Below the pieces are notes generated by a model. The model was not told the origin of the DNA. It was given only the letters and a program-made list of their open reading frames with translations, and made no database searches. This document shows, piece after piece, positions 27,359 through 35,209 of a stretch of DNA of 52,964 nt. Position numbers and translations under genes: made by a program. How positions within the stretch are numbered: the first letter of the stretch is position 1; each line of letters begins with the position of its first letter. The DNA is taken from positions 1-52,964 of the forward strand of contig JASBRL010000065.1 in assembly GCA_030149475.1 (NCBI GenBank). Reading direction: 5' to 3'. The stretch is from Marinobacter sp. (GTDB lineage: Bacteria > Pseudomonadota > Gammaproteobacteria > Pseudomonadales > Oleiphilaceae).

Positions 27359-28573
27359 CTACTGCTGATACGTTGACAGGAAGTGCGCCAGCCGTTTGAT
27401 CGCGTCCTCGAGGGTGTCCTCCCTGGGCAGAAAGACCACGCGCAGGTGCTGTCGGTCATCGAGGTTAAAGGCTGATCCCTGGACCAGCAAAATCTGCTCC
27501 TGTAGCAGCAGGTCAAGGACCAGGCGCTCATCATTCTGGATCGGGAAGCGTTTAGGGTCCAGATGAGGGAACAGGTACAGGGCCCCTTTTGGCTTGACGC
27601 AACTGACGCCGGGAATATCGTTGAGTAACGACCAGGCTGTTTCCCGCTGCTCGAATAGCCGGCCACCCGGCAGGACCAGGTCGTTAATGGACTGGTATCC
27701 GCCCAGCGCAGTCTGAATGCCCAGTTGTGCCGGCACGTTGGCGCACAGGCGCATGGACGCGAGCATGTCGATACCTTCAACCAGATCCCGGGCCTTGTGC
27801 TTTGCGCCACTGATGATCATCCAGCCCGAACGATAACCCGCCGCACGGTAATTTTTTGATAATCCGTTATAGGTGAAGAACAGTACGTCATTCGCCAACG
27901 AGGCTGTGGATACGTGCTGTACCCCGTCGTAAAGAATTTTGTCGTAGATCTCATCCGACAGAATAATCAGGTTGTGCTGTCGGGCCAGTTCAATGACCTG
28001 CTCCAGTAATTCCCTGGGATAGACGGCGCCGGTCGGATTGTTGGGGTTTATCAGCACGATGGCGCGGGTGCGGGAAGTGAGTTTGTTTTTGATGTCGTCG
28101 ATATCGGGAAACCAGTCCTGTTGCTCATCGCAGCGGTAATGCACCGGCTTGCCGCTGGACAGGGTCACAGCGGCCGTCCAGAGAGGATAGTCCGGTGCCG
28201 GGATGAGGACCTCATCGCCGGTGTCCAGCATCGCCTGCATCGACATCACGATCAGCTCGCTGACACCGTTGCCCAGGTATATATCATCGATATCGACCTT
28301 GTCGATGCCGCGTTGCTGACAGTAGTGCATAACCGCCTTGCGAGCCGAAAACAGCCCCTTCGATTCCACGTATCCCTGGGCGGCGTGCATATTGTAGATG
28401 ACGTCCTGCTGGATTTCTTCCGGTACGTCCAGTTCAAACGCGGCAGGGTTGCCGATGTTCAGTTTCAGAATTCGGTGCCCCTCTTCTTCCAGGCGACGCG
28501 CCTCCCGCAAAACCACGCCCCGGATTTCATAACAGACGTTATCGAGTTTTGCCGATTTTTTGAAATGCTTCAT
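27359..28573 (-). CDS. alaA: alanine transaminase AlaA-like PLP aminotransferase
   Basis: Makes alanine from pyruvate and glutamate. 404 residues, class I aminotransferase. N-terminus HFKKSAKLDNVCYEIRGVVLREARRLEEEGHRILKLNIGNPAAF is the AlaA (YfbQ) signature. PLP contacts: NPNNPTGAVYP, DEIYDKILYDG, and the Schiff-base lysine in NGLSKNYRAAGYRSGWM; substrate Arg in HLRVVFLPRED. Divergent from the glutathione peroxidase gene. Confidence 0.92.
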   Translation of the reverse strand: MKHFKKSAKLDNVCYEIRGVVLREARRLEEEGHRILKLNIGNPAAFELDVPEEIQQDVIYNMHAAQGYVESKGLFSARKAVMHYCQQRGIDKVDIDDIYLGNGVSELIVMSMQAMLDTGDEVLIPAPDYPLWTAAVTLSSGKPVHYRCDEQQDWFPDIDDIKNKLTSRTRAIVLINPNNPTGAVYPRELLEQVIELARQHNLIILSDEIYDKILYDGVQHVSTASLANDVLFFTYNGLSKNYRAAGYRSGWMIISGAKHKARDLVEGIDMLASMRLCANVPAQLGIQTALGGYQSINDLVLPGGRLFEQRETAWSLLNDIPGVSCVKPKGALYLFPHLDPKRFPIQNDERLVLDLLLQEQILLVQGSAFNLDDRQHLRVVFLPREDTLEDAIKRLAHFLSTYQQ

Positions 28574-28610
28574 GGGGTTGCGCGTTCCTGATTCTGATTC
28601 GAGGCCAAAA

Positions 28611-28625
28611 CCGCTATTCTAGCGG
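28611..28625. promoter_or_regulatory. palindrome CCGCTA-TTC-TAGCGG over the alaA -10 region
   Basis: A perfect 6-bp inverted repeat with a 3-base centre, 38 bases before the alaA ATG. On the minus strand it contains TAGAAT (28616-28621), a good -10 box, so a bound protein would cover the promoter. No regulator is known for it here. Confidence 0.4.
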
Positions 28626-28787
28626 AGCAGGCCGGCACGGTAACAGGGCAAAAGTGATGAATTGTGACCAATCATGGGAGAATCACCATCCGTTACCAAC
28701 GACTGTACGATGGTACGGGTCCGTGTGTTGGCCTGCTTTTCTGTTTGCCGGGCGAAGTCTGCATTATCGCTGGTGACACGTCATTAT

Positions 28788-28801
28788 ATAGTGTGCACTA
28801 T
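28788..28801. promoter_or_regulatory. palindrome ATAGTG-TG-CACTAT upstream of glutathione peroxidase
   Basis: Perfect 6-bp arms with a 2-base centre, overlapping TATATA (28785-28790), 31 bases before the peroxidase ATG. It looks like a dimeric repressor operator over the promoter. Confidence 0.45.
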
Positions 28802-28832
28802 TGGGTTTTACACAATTTAAAAAGGCATCGCG

Positions 28833-29312
28833 ATGGCGTCGATACATGACATCGAAGTTCAGGACATAAAGGGCCAATCACGGACCTTGGGGGAGTTTCG
28901 CGGCCAGGTGCTGCTGATTGTCAACACCGCCAGCAAGTGTGGCTTTACGCCTCAGTTCGAAGGCCTTCAGACCCTGCACAAGGACCTGAAAGACCGGCAG
29001 TTCGAGGTGCTGGGGTTTCCCTGTAACCAATTCATGAATCAGGATCCGGCTGATAACGATGCCATCAGCGAGTTTTGCAGTCTCAATTACGGCGTGGACT
29101 TCCCCATGTTTGCCAAAATTGAAGTGAATGGACCCAGCACACACCCCCTCTACGCGTTGCTGAAAGCAGAAGCCCCGGGCTTGCTGGGGTCCGAAAAAAT
29201 CAAATGGAATTTCACCAAGTTCCTGGTCAACCGTGAGGGGCAGGTCGTTCGCCGTTATCCGCCGACGGCCAAACCGGAAGCCATCCGAGAGGACATCGAA
29301 ACGTTGCTCTGA
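28833..29312 (+). CDS. glutathione peroxidase (thiol peroxidase, Cys type)
   Basis: 159 residues, reduces hydroperoxides. Catalytic tetrad: Cys (not selenocysteine) in NTASKCGFTPQFEGL, Gln in FPCNQFMNQDP, and Trp-Asn in KWNFTKFLV. The second cysteine in FPCNQF is the one used by thioredoxin-dependent members, so thioredoxin rather than glutathione may be the reductant (TrxB is at 47-48 kb). Start ATG follows AAAAAGG by seven bases. A palindromic candidate operator lies upstream. Confidence 0.94.
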   Translation: MASIHDIEVQDIKGQSRTLGEFRGQVLLIVNTASKCGFTPQFEGLQTLHKDLKDRQFEVLGFPCNQFMNQDPADNDAISEFCSLNYGVDFPMFAKIEVNGPSTHPLYALLKAEAPGLLGSEKIKWNFTKFLVNREGQVVRRYPPTAKPEAIREDIETLL

Positions 29313-29316
29313 TCCC

Positions 29317-29502
29317 GTGCCAGCGCAGTCGTCGGATGCATTGGCGCTGGGTGGGCCAGGACATGCGGGTCCAGGCCGCGGCCATCCCCGACAGCTGTTG
29401 TGTGCCAGAGGCCTCGAACCTTCGCAGTTGGCGGCGCTGCGTGATGAGTTGAAAGCGATACTCAGTCGTCTTGGTCAGACGGATCCGACCAACGTTCAAT
29501 GA
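29317..29502 (+). CDS. possible small protein downstream of glutathione peroxidase
   Basis: 61-codon open frame from a GTG four bases after the peroxidase stop. Its C-terminal half, RGLEPSQLAALRDELKAILSRLGQTDPTNV, reads like a genuine amphipathic helix, but the N-terminal half is Gly/Pro-rich and the frame runs 41 bases into the 3' end of the convergent histidine kinase gene. No family recognised; weak Shine-Dalgarno. It may be a chance frame. Confidence 0.25.
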   Translation: MPAQSSDALALGGPGHAGPGRGHPRQLLCARGLEPSQLAALRDELKAILSRLGQTDPTNVQ

Positions 29503-31807
29503 CCCGGACAAGGTCATCCCGGTCATAGGGCTTGGTGATGTAATCATTCATGCCGGCCGCCAGGCACTCATCCTTGTCGCCTTGCATAGCGTTGGCCGTG
29601 ACCGCGATAACGGGCAGAGACTGCCATTCAGGGCGTCGCCGGATCTGGCGGGTGGCCTCATAGCCGTCCATCACAGGCATCTGACAGTCCATCAACACCA
29701 TGTCATAGCGGTTTTTCTCCAGAGCAACCAGGGCGCGCTCGCCATTCTCCGCCAGATCAACCGTAAAGCCCAGTTTGCGGAGGATCGCGCTGGCGACAAT
29801 CTGATTGACCCGATTGTCTTCCACCAGCAGCAGGCGCAGAGCCTGGAAAGAACGGCCGCGGGCTGTTTCGTTTGTTTCGACATCGTCCGTCAACCCGTCC
29901 TCGCCTATTGCCTGACGCAGGCATTGCCATAGGGCGTGGCGCTGAAACGGCAGTGGTACGCACTGCCAGCCCGATTCAGGAATTGTCTGGCCGTGACGGG
30001 CCAGCACTATGATGCGCTCAACCGGCCAGTCAGACAGGGCTTCCGGCAACTGCCCGGCGACCAGTTCCGTCAATGCGGCCGCACCGCCGTCCGCGGGAGA
30101 CGCAGGCTCAGGCTTTGCCTGACTGTCGCGAACCGGGATATTCCAGGCCTTGAGTTGCCGCTCGAGAGGTAAGCGGTGAGGGTTTGCATGAGACAGGTAA
30201 AGCGTAACGCCGCGCCGTAGCAACACGTCTGAAATCGGAGGGAATGACGTTGCCTGATCCTCGGCCACCGGGAATGGCAGGATGACGGTGAACTGGGTGC
30301 CCTTGTCGGGCTCCGAGTTGACGGAGATGTGGCCATGCATACGTTCGACCAGTTGGCGACACAGAGCGAGCCCCAACCCTGTGCCGCCGTAGCGGCGGGT
30401 GGTATCCGTGTCAGCCTGGGCGAACGGCGAGAAAATCCGGCGCAGGCCGTCAGCGGACATGCCAATGCCGGTATCGATGATGTCGAGTCGAATCTCGCGG
30501 TCAATGTAGCGAACCTGAATGCGCACTTCGCCCCTATCGGTGAATTTGATGGCGTTCCCCATCAGGTTGTTGATTACCTGGCGGGTGCGGGTGGGGTCCC
30601 CTATAAAGTAGTCGGGCAAGGCCGGGTCGATATCGACCACCAGGTCGATCTGTTCCTGCGGGGATTGCTGGGCGAGCAGCGCCGAACTCTCCTCAACGAG
30701 ATGCCTGACGCTGAACGGGATGCTTTCCATGTGCAGTTTTCCGGCTTCTACTTTGGAAATATCCAGAATATCGTTCAGCAATTCCAGCAGACTTTGACCG
30801 GCGGTCAGGGCTATCTGCAAGCGGTTGCGCTGGTCCGGCCGTAATTCGCCGTCAAGGCTCAGGCTCAGCATGCCCAGTACGCCATTAAGGGGCGTGCGAA
30901 TTTCGTGGCTCATATTGGCGAGAAAGCTGGCTCTGGCATGGGCTTTTCGGACTGCCTCTTCCTTGGCCCGGACCAGCGCCCGGTTGCCGCTCTGAAGCGC
31001 CTCGTTCTTCTCGGAAATTTCCCGGGTGCGCTCATCAACCTCTCTCTCCAGTTGGGACGAGTAGTTTTTCATGGTGGCTTCTGCGGCCCGTAACTGGTTC
31101 AGGCTCGAATCGATCGTAGCCAGATGTTGATTGATGATGTCCACCATGGTGCCGATTTCATCCTGCTCATGGGAGGGCGGAATTGGCAGCCGGGCTTTTT
31201 CCGGTTTTTGAGGCTCCACCTCGCTCAGCGCAGCGATGACCCGGAGCATGGGTTTGGTAAGCACGAAATAGAACACGAACAGCAGCATGATGGACAGCAC
31301 GAGGCTTTTCAGAAAGCCGCTCAGTATCGTGTAACCGGCGCGGTTCAGAAATTCGTTACCGTAGTAGTAGGTGTCGATGGTAATCGCCAGTTCCCCCAGC
31401 GGCATTTCTGCCAGTTGAGACACCTGAAGATGATCTGTATAGGAGCGGCTGGATCCGAACAGCAGGTCACTGAGCCAGCGATAGTCAGAATCGACACTGC
31501 TTTTGCTGGACGCAGCCAGAATGCGGTTTTCCGGATCGATAATTCTTGCGTCAACAATGGCCGGGTGCTTGAGCAGCCCCTCCAGTAGCTCTTCGGCAAG
31601 TCGCGTATCAATGTTATAGGCGATCTGTGATGCAGGGCTGTGGCTGATTTCGATCAATGCACGAATTTCATCATCCATGGCTTTCCTGGCATGGAAGTAG
31701 TCGAGCGTCACCTGGACCATGTTGAGGACAAATCCCAGCAACATCGCCAACAGCACGGTATTCCGGGTCAGTCTGAACGATAAGCGTTTACGGAAAGCAG
31801 ATATCAC
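29462..31807 (-). CDS. hybrid sensor histidine kinase/response regulator
   Basis: 781 residues. Order: membrane helix (about 13-35), periplasmic sensor of about 130 residues, second helix (about 165-185), HAMP-like linker with coiled coil (about 205-290), HisKA with the phospho-acceptor His in FLANMSHEIRTPLNGVLG, HATPase with N box NNLMGNAIKFTDRG, G boxes DTGIGM and GGTGLGLALC, a degenerate receiver-like stretch, and a C-terminal receiver with the phospho-Asp in MVLMDCQMPVMDGYEATRQIR. No HPt domain follows, so phosphotransfer to an outside HPt protein is expected, or the receiver modulates the kinase. BarA-like outline, but no partner regulator is linked, so signal and output are unknown. Confidence 0.9.
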   Translation of the reverse strand: MISAFRKRLSFRLTRNTVLLAMLLGFVLNMVQVTLDYFHARKAMDDEIRALIEISHSPASQIAYNIDTRLAEELLEGLLKHPAIVDARIIDPENRILAASSKSSVDSDYRWLSDLLFGSSRSYTDHLQVSQLAEMPLGELAITIDTYYYGNEFLNRAGYTILSGFLKSLVLSIMLLFVFYFVLTKPMLRVIAALSEVEPQKPEKARLPIPPSHEQDEIGTMVDIINQHLATIDSSLNQLRAAEATMKNYSSQLEREVDERTREISEKNEALQSGNRALVRAKEEAVRKAHARASFLANMSHEIRTPLNGVLGMLSLSLDGELRPDQRNRLQIALTAGQSLLELLNDILDISKVEAGKLHMESIPFSVRHLVEESSALLAQQSPQEQIDLVVDIDPALPDYFIGDPTRTRQVINNLMGNAIKFTDRGEVRIQVRYIDREIRLDIIDTGIGMSADGLRRIFSPFAQADTDTTRRYGGTGLGLALCRQLVERMHGHISVNSEPDKGTQFTVILPFPVAEDQATSFPPISDVLLRRGVTLYLSHANPHRLPLERQLKAWNIPVRDSQAKPEPASPADGGAAALTELVAGQLPEALSDWPVERIIVLARHGQTIPESGWQCVPLPFQRHALWQCLRQAIGEDGLTDDVETNETARGRSFQALRLLLVEDNRVNQIVASAILRKLGFTVDLAENGERALVALEKNRYDMVLMDCQMPVMDGYEATRQIRRRPEWQSLPVIAVTANAMQGDKDECLAAGMNDYITKPYDRDDLVRVIERWSDPSDQDD

Positions 31808-31999
31808 AACGTAAGCATCCCTGTATTAACCGGCCCAGTGCTGATCGAACGCTGTTCTGACACGCTCACCCGCAAAGTCCTGATCAATGTCCCTGTCTGT
31901 TCAGTATCGCTGAACCAGCGCGGCGTCGCAGCGCCTGGGTGGTAAAATCATACGTTCCCTGAATTCCCGGTTACCCGGATCGCGGCCGGTGTATCGGAT

Positions 32000-32779
32000 T
32001 CAGTCATCGTAGTCTGCCTTTTTCTTCCATTCTTCCTCATGGAGAAAACTGTCCCATTCTTTGTCCAGTTTATGCTGCTTTTCGCCCGCTTCGGTGGTGC
32101 CCGGTGCGCCTTCGACGAGCATGGCCTCAAGTTCCTTGATTCTGAGGCGGAAACTTTTGACGGCTTTAATGGCCAGCGGGTTGTCACGGGACTTGCCCAT
32201 TTCGGTACTGGCCAGATGATAGGCGTGAATCGCTTTTCGGATTTCGTTCTGGCGAATCAGGTCACGGGCCTGAAATACATGCATATCCGCGTGGCTTTTA
32301 TGGATTAGAAACAGCACATATTTAAGGTTTTTCCTGGCCCTGGTCTGGTCGATTCTGCCGCGTTTGTGCAGCGCCTCAATCATTTTAAAGAGGCTCTGCA
32401 GCAACTCTTTAATGTAGGCGGATTTTTCACCTGAATCGACTTTTTGTGGTGTGCGCTGGTCAGATCCATCGACAATCTGCTGCTTGAGAGTGGCCATGTC
32501 GCTTTTCCAGCGTTCGACGGGCAGGTCTGGTTTGAGCGGCGCGAGCTCCCGGCAGATTTCCTCGATCCGCGCAACCAGAATCAGTTTCAGTTCCTGGTTG
32601 AGATACTGGCCAGGGATTTCATTGAGCATCCGGCTGGTTCGGTTGTAGCTGTCTTCCAGAGCAGTAATACGCCGCGCCCGTTCAATTCTCGCGCGTTCCC
32701 GCATCTGGCTGATCACGATCAGCAGGATTGAAATCAGAACTACGATCGCGAAAAAAATGACAATGGCCGTGGTGTTCAT
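32000..32779 (-). CDS. membrane-anchored coiled-coil protein, unknown function
   Basis: 259 residues. One N-terminal helix (TAIVIFFAIVVLISILLIVISQM) followed by a long, highly charged, helical cytoplasmic domain (RERARIERARRITALEDSYNRTSRMLNEIPGQYLNQELKLILVARIEEICREL...). The repeat-like middle (KNLKYVLFLIHKSHADMHVFQARDLIRQNEIRKAIHAYHLASTEMGK) suggests TPR-like helix pairs. Acidic C-terminus. Transcribed towards the histidine kinase with 192 bases between. No known domain recognised. Confidence 0.75.
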   Translation of the reverse strand: MNTTAIVIFFAIVVLISILLIVISQMRERARIERARRITALEDSYNRTSRMLNEIPGQYLNQELKLILVARIEEICRELAPLKPDLPVERWKSDMATLKQQIVDGSDQRTPQKVDSGEKSAYIKELLQSLFKMIEALHKRGRIDQTRARKNLKYVLFLIHKSHADMHVFQARDLIRQNEIRKAIHAYHLASTEMGKSRDNPLAIKAVKSFRLRIKELEAMLVEGAPGTTEAGEKQHKLDKEWDSFLHEEEWKKKADYDD

Positions 32780-33165
32780 AAATTCGGTTGCTACCTCGAC
32801 TCTGGTGAGAACACGTATTCAGTCCGGGGGTTGCCTGGGGTGAGCCTTCGACTGACTCCTGAGCCATCTCAGAGTACTCTGAAAGATGCAGTTACTCATG
32901 AGTTGCCGGATTTCATGAAGATTAGCAGAGAACCGGCAGGTTATCTGTTGTCCGGATGTTACAGAACAGTGTGCCGGACAATCACTCAGGGAACCCCCTG
33001 AACAGCGCTTGCCAGGGTGTCACATGACCACTCGACCGGCTCTTGATCGGTTTGTATCATTGAGCCTTATTGATATCTTCGCAGGTATAGATATCATGAA
33101 TAATTGCTCTGATGCATGGTACATGTTCTGATCCGTGGTGGGTCAGTGCCTGAAAGGACAAACTC
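32780..33165. other. intergenic region between divergent hypothetical and lysR genes
   Basis: 386 bases without a convincing gene; short frames on either strand lack family resemblance. It holds a perfect inverted repeat at 33071-33096 (listed separately) and must contain both divergent promoters. Nothing else was identified. Confidence 0.5.
33071..33096. promoter_or_regulatory. inverted repeat TGATATC-N12-GATATCA before the LysR gene
   Basis: Perfect 7-bp arms with a 12-base spacer, 70 bases before the regulator ATG. It contains the T-N11-A spacing liked by LysR-type regulators and is a likely autoregulatory site. Confidence 0.45.
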
Positions 33166-34176
33166 ATGGATATATCGCGGGTCGACCTGAATTTGCTGGT
33201 GTACCTGGATGTGCTGCTGCGAGAAAAAAACGTCACCAAGTCTGCCAATCACCTGGGAATTACCCAGCCCGCGATGAGTAACGGGTTACGGCGACTGAGA
33301 GACCTTTTTGGCGACCCGCTCCTGATTCGTACCAGCGAGGGCATGACCCCTACCGAGCGGGCAACGGAATTGCAGCCGTTGGTGCGCAGTATCCTGGCCG
33401 ATATCGAGCGGGCGGTCCAGGAAAAAACACCGTTCGCAGCCAGCGACAGCCAACGGGTGTTCCGGATCATGGCGAGTGATTATGCAGAATCGTGTCTGAT
33501 GCCCCGGGTATTACGCCGTATCCGACAGGAGGCGCCGCGAGTCACGCTTGACGTGCTGACGCCGAGTGACGTCAGCTTTCTGGATGTAGAGCAGGGCCGG
33601 TTGGATATGGCCATCAACCGGTTTGATAAAATTCCCCAGTCGTTCCACCAGAAAACGCTCTGGACGGAATATTTCGCCTGTCTGATGAATGCGCGGAATC
33701 CGATTCTGCGAGAGCCTTTCACCCTGAACAGTTACCTCGACGCCAATCATATCTGGGTCAGCAAGACCGGGTTCGGTGTTGGTGTCGGGGTCAACCCGAA
33801 AGACGTTCAGCGCCTTGGCTGGGTCGATGAGGCGCTGTCTTTGATGGGGCGGAAACGTCAGATCTCCGTATTCACCCGGCACTATCAGGTGGCGATGCTG
33901 CTGGCCGAGCAGCACGATCTGATCGCCACGCTCCCCAGTCGGGCTGCCTGGCTGCAAAGGGATAACCCGGGGCTGGTCGTCAAGGTGCCGCCGTTTGATA
34001 TTCCCCCATTTGAGCTCAAAATGGCCTGGAGCCCGCTGCTGCAGCATAACGCCGACCACCAGTGGCTCCGGCGTTTAATCGTGGAAGTGGCCGAAGAAGT
34101 GGATGAGGAATTTGCGCCGTTTGGTAGCCGGTTTGAATCGGCGGAGCTTCAGGACGCTGCGGATCACGTTTCCTGA
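33166..34176 (+). CDS. LysR-family transcriptional regulator
   Basis: 336 residues. Winged helix-turn-helix at about 8-65: LNLLVYLDVLLREKNVTKSANHLGITQPAMSNGLRRLRDLFGDPLLIRTSEGMTPTERA, of the NodD/LeuO-like subgroup that writes 'R.DLNLL'. The rest is a periplasmic-binding-protein-like effector domain (FRIMASDYAESCLMPRVLRRI...). An acidic C-terminal tail of about 30 residues is extra. No adjacent divergent target operon of obvious metabolism, so the effector is unknown; the upstream inverted repeat suggests autoregulation. Confidence 0.9.
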   Translation: MDISRVDLNLLVYLDVLLREKNVTKSANHLGITQPAMSNGLRRLRDLFGDPLLIRTSEGMTPTERATELQPLVRSILADIERAVQEKTPFAASDSQRVFRIMASDYAESCLMPRVLRRIRQEAPRVTLDVLTPSDVSFLDVEQGRLDMAINRFDKIPQSFHQKTLWTEYFACLMNARNPILREPFTLNSYLDANHIWVSKTGFGVGVGVNPKDVQRLGWVDEALSLMGRKRQISVFTRHYQVAMLLAEQHDLIATLPSRAAWLQRDNPGLVVKVPPFDIPPFELKMAWSPLLQHNADHQWLRRLIVEVAEEVDEEFAPFGSRFESAELQDAADHVS

Positions 34177-34242
34177 GCATTGTGCCGGTGCCGGAAACAG
34201 GACAGTTGGCGAACCTGTGCGGGGCGATCCTTCGTTCTTTGT

Positions 34243-35208
34243 TCAGAGTGGTAACTCACGCAGTTCAAGGGATGTTCTGCCGGCCTCCCACATACGCTGG
34301 TAGGTTTCGCGCAGCCGTTTACTGTGCCCCGGGTCCGAGAACTGCGCGAAGCCGTCCGGCTTGTCGAACTGATGACGGTAAACAAGCCCGTGACGATCCG
34401 CGAGCAGGAAGGCCTGTGCTTCGGAGGGATAATCCTGGTTGATCAGACGCAGTTCGATCTTGCTGGGTAATCGTCGCATCAGCTCCACTAACTGATGACG
34501 ACGCTGGACCAGTGGCCGGTCATCGTGAATCAGCAAACGAACGTCGCTGAGTCGGTGCCGGCGCGCCACTGCCGAGATGATTTCACGTAGACGAAAACGG
34601 TCGTAACGGTCGTGATCCAGGAACTGATCGTAAATCCACAGACTCTGACGCGCCTGGCTCGCCAGGGAGTCCATGGCATCGATCAGGTCGCCCTCGGACT
34701 CAAACACCCAGGACCTGTCGTCCTTGCCGGCCACCATCGGCCAACGGTGATCCTGCCAGCGTGCGGTGATCAGCTGTGGGGCCAGGCAGCGCATGTCGAC
34801 GTGGGGAATGCCTGCATCGTCGTAGGTTCCAGAACACACGTGAAACCCTGAGCGCTGGTAAAAGGCCACGGCCTGAGTCTGGGCGGACAGGTAAAGATCC
34901 TGATAGTCCCCGGCGGCGTCGGTCATGATGTCCCGCAGCAGCTGTTCGCCATAGCCCCGGCCCCGGTAGGCGGGTAACACCGCCATGCGACCAATATGAG
35001 CCGTATCCATGATGGACGGATAGAGGCGTGCCACAGCCACCGGGGTATTATCCGGGGTCAGGGCGATAAAGTGGTCAGCAATCGCGTCGGTATCGTCCCA
35101 CTCCAGTTCTGCAGGTACCTGCTGCTCATCAATAAAGACGGCCTGGCGGATATCCCGTAGCGCCCCGGGCGCCAGTTGCCAGCTGTATTTACGAATGCGC
35201 AGCGTCAT
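34243..35208 (-). CDS. GNAT acetyltransferase fused to a second conserved domain
   Basis: 321 residues. N-terminal 145: GNAT fold (ElaA-like start IRQAVFIDEQQVPAELEWDDTDAIADHF; acetyl-CoA loop GRMAVLPAYRGRGYGEQLL; YLSAQTQAVAFYQRSGF). C-terminal about 170: a separate domain (MVAGKDDRSWVFESEGDLIDAMDSLASQARQSLWIYDQFLDHDRYD...LRLINQDYPSEAQAFLLADRHGLVYR) that looks phospholipase-D-like in outline but has no visible HKD motif. The ATG is one base after the roxA stop, so it is translationally coupled. Acceptor substrate unknown. Confidence 0.85.
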   Translation of the reverse strand: MTLRIRKYSWQLAPGALRDIRQAVFIDEQQVPAELEWDDTDAIADHFIALTPDNTPVAVARLYPSIMDTAHIGRMAVLPAYRGRGYGEQLLRDIMTDAAGDYQDLYLSAQTQAVAFYQRSGFHVCSGTYDDAGIPHVDMRCLAPQLITARWQDHRWPMVAGKDDRSWVFESEGDLIDAMDSLASQARQSLWIYDQFLDHDRYDRFRLREIISAVARRHRLSDVRLLIHDDRPLVQRRHQLVELMRRLPSKIELRLINQDYPSEAQAFLLADRHGLVYRHQFDKPDGFAQFSDPGHSKRLRETYQRMWEAGRTSLELRELPL

Positions 35209-35209
35209 T

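Noticed and set aside
28664..28849. Open frame upstream of glutathione peroxidase
   Set aside because: It overlaps the candidate promoter and the gpx start and has no recognisable protein features.
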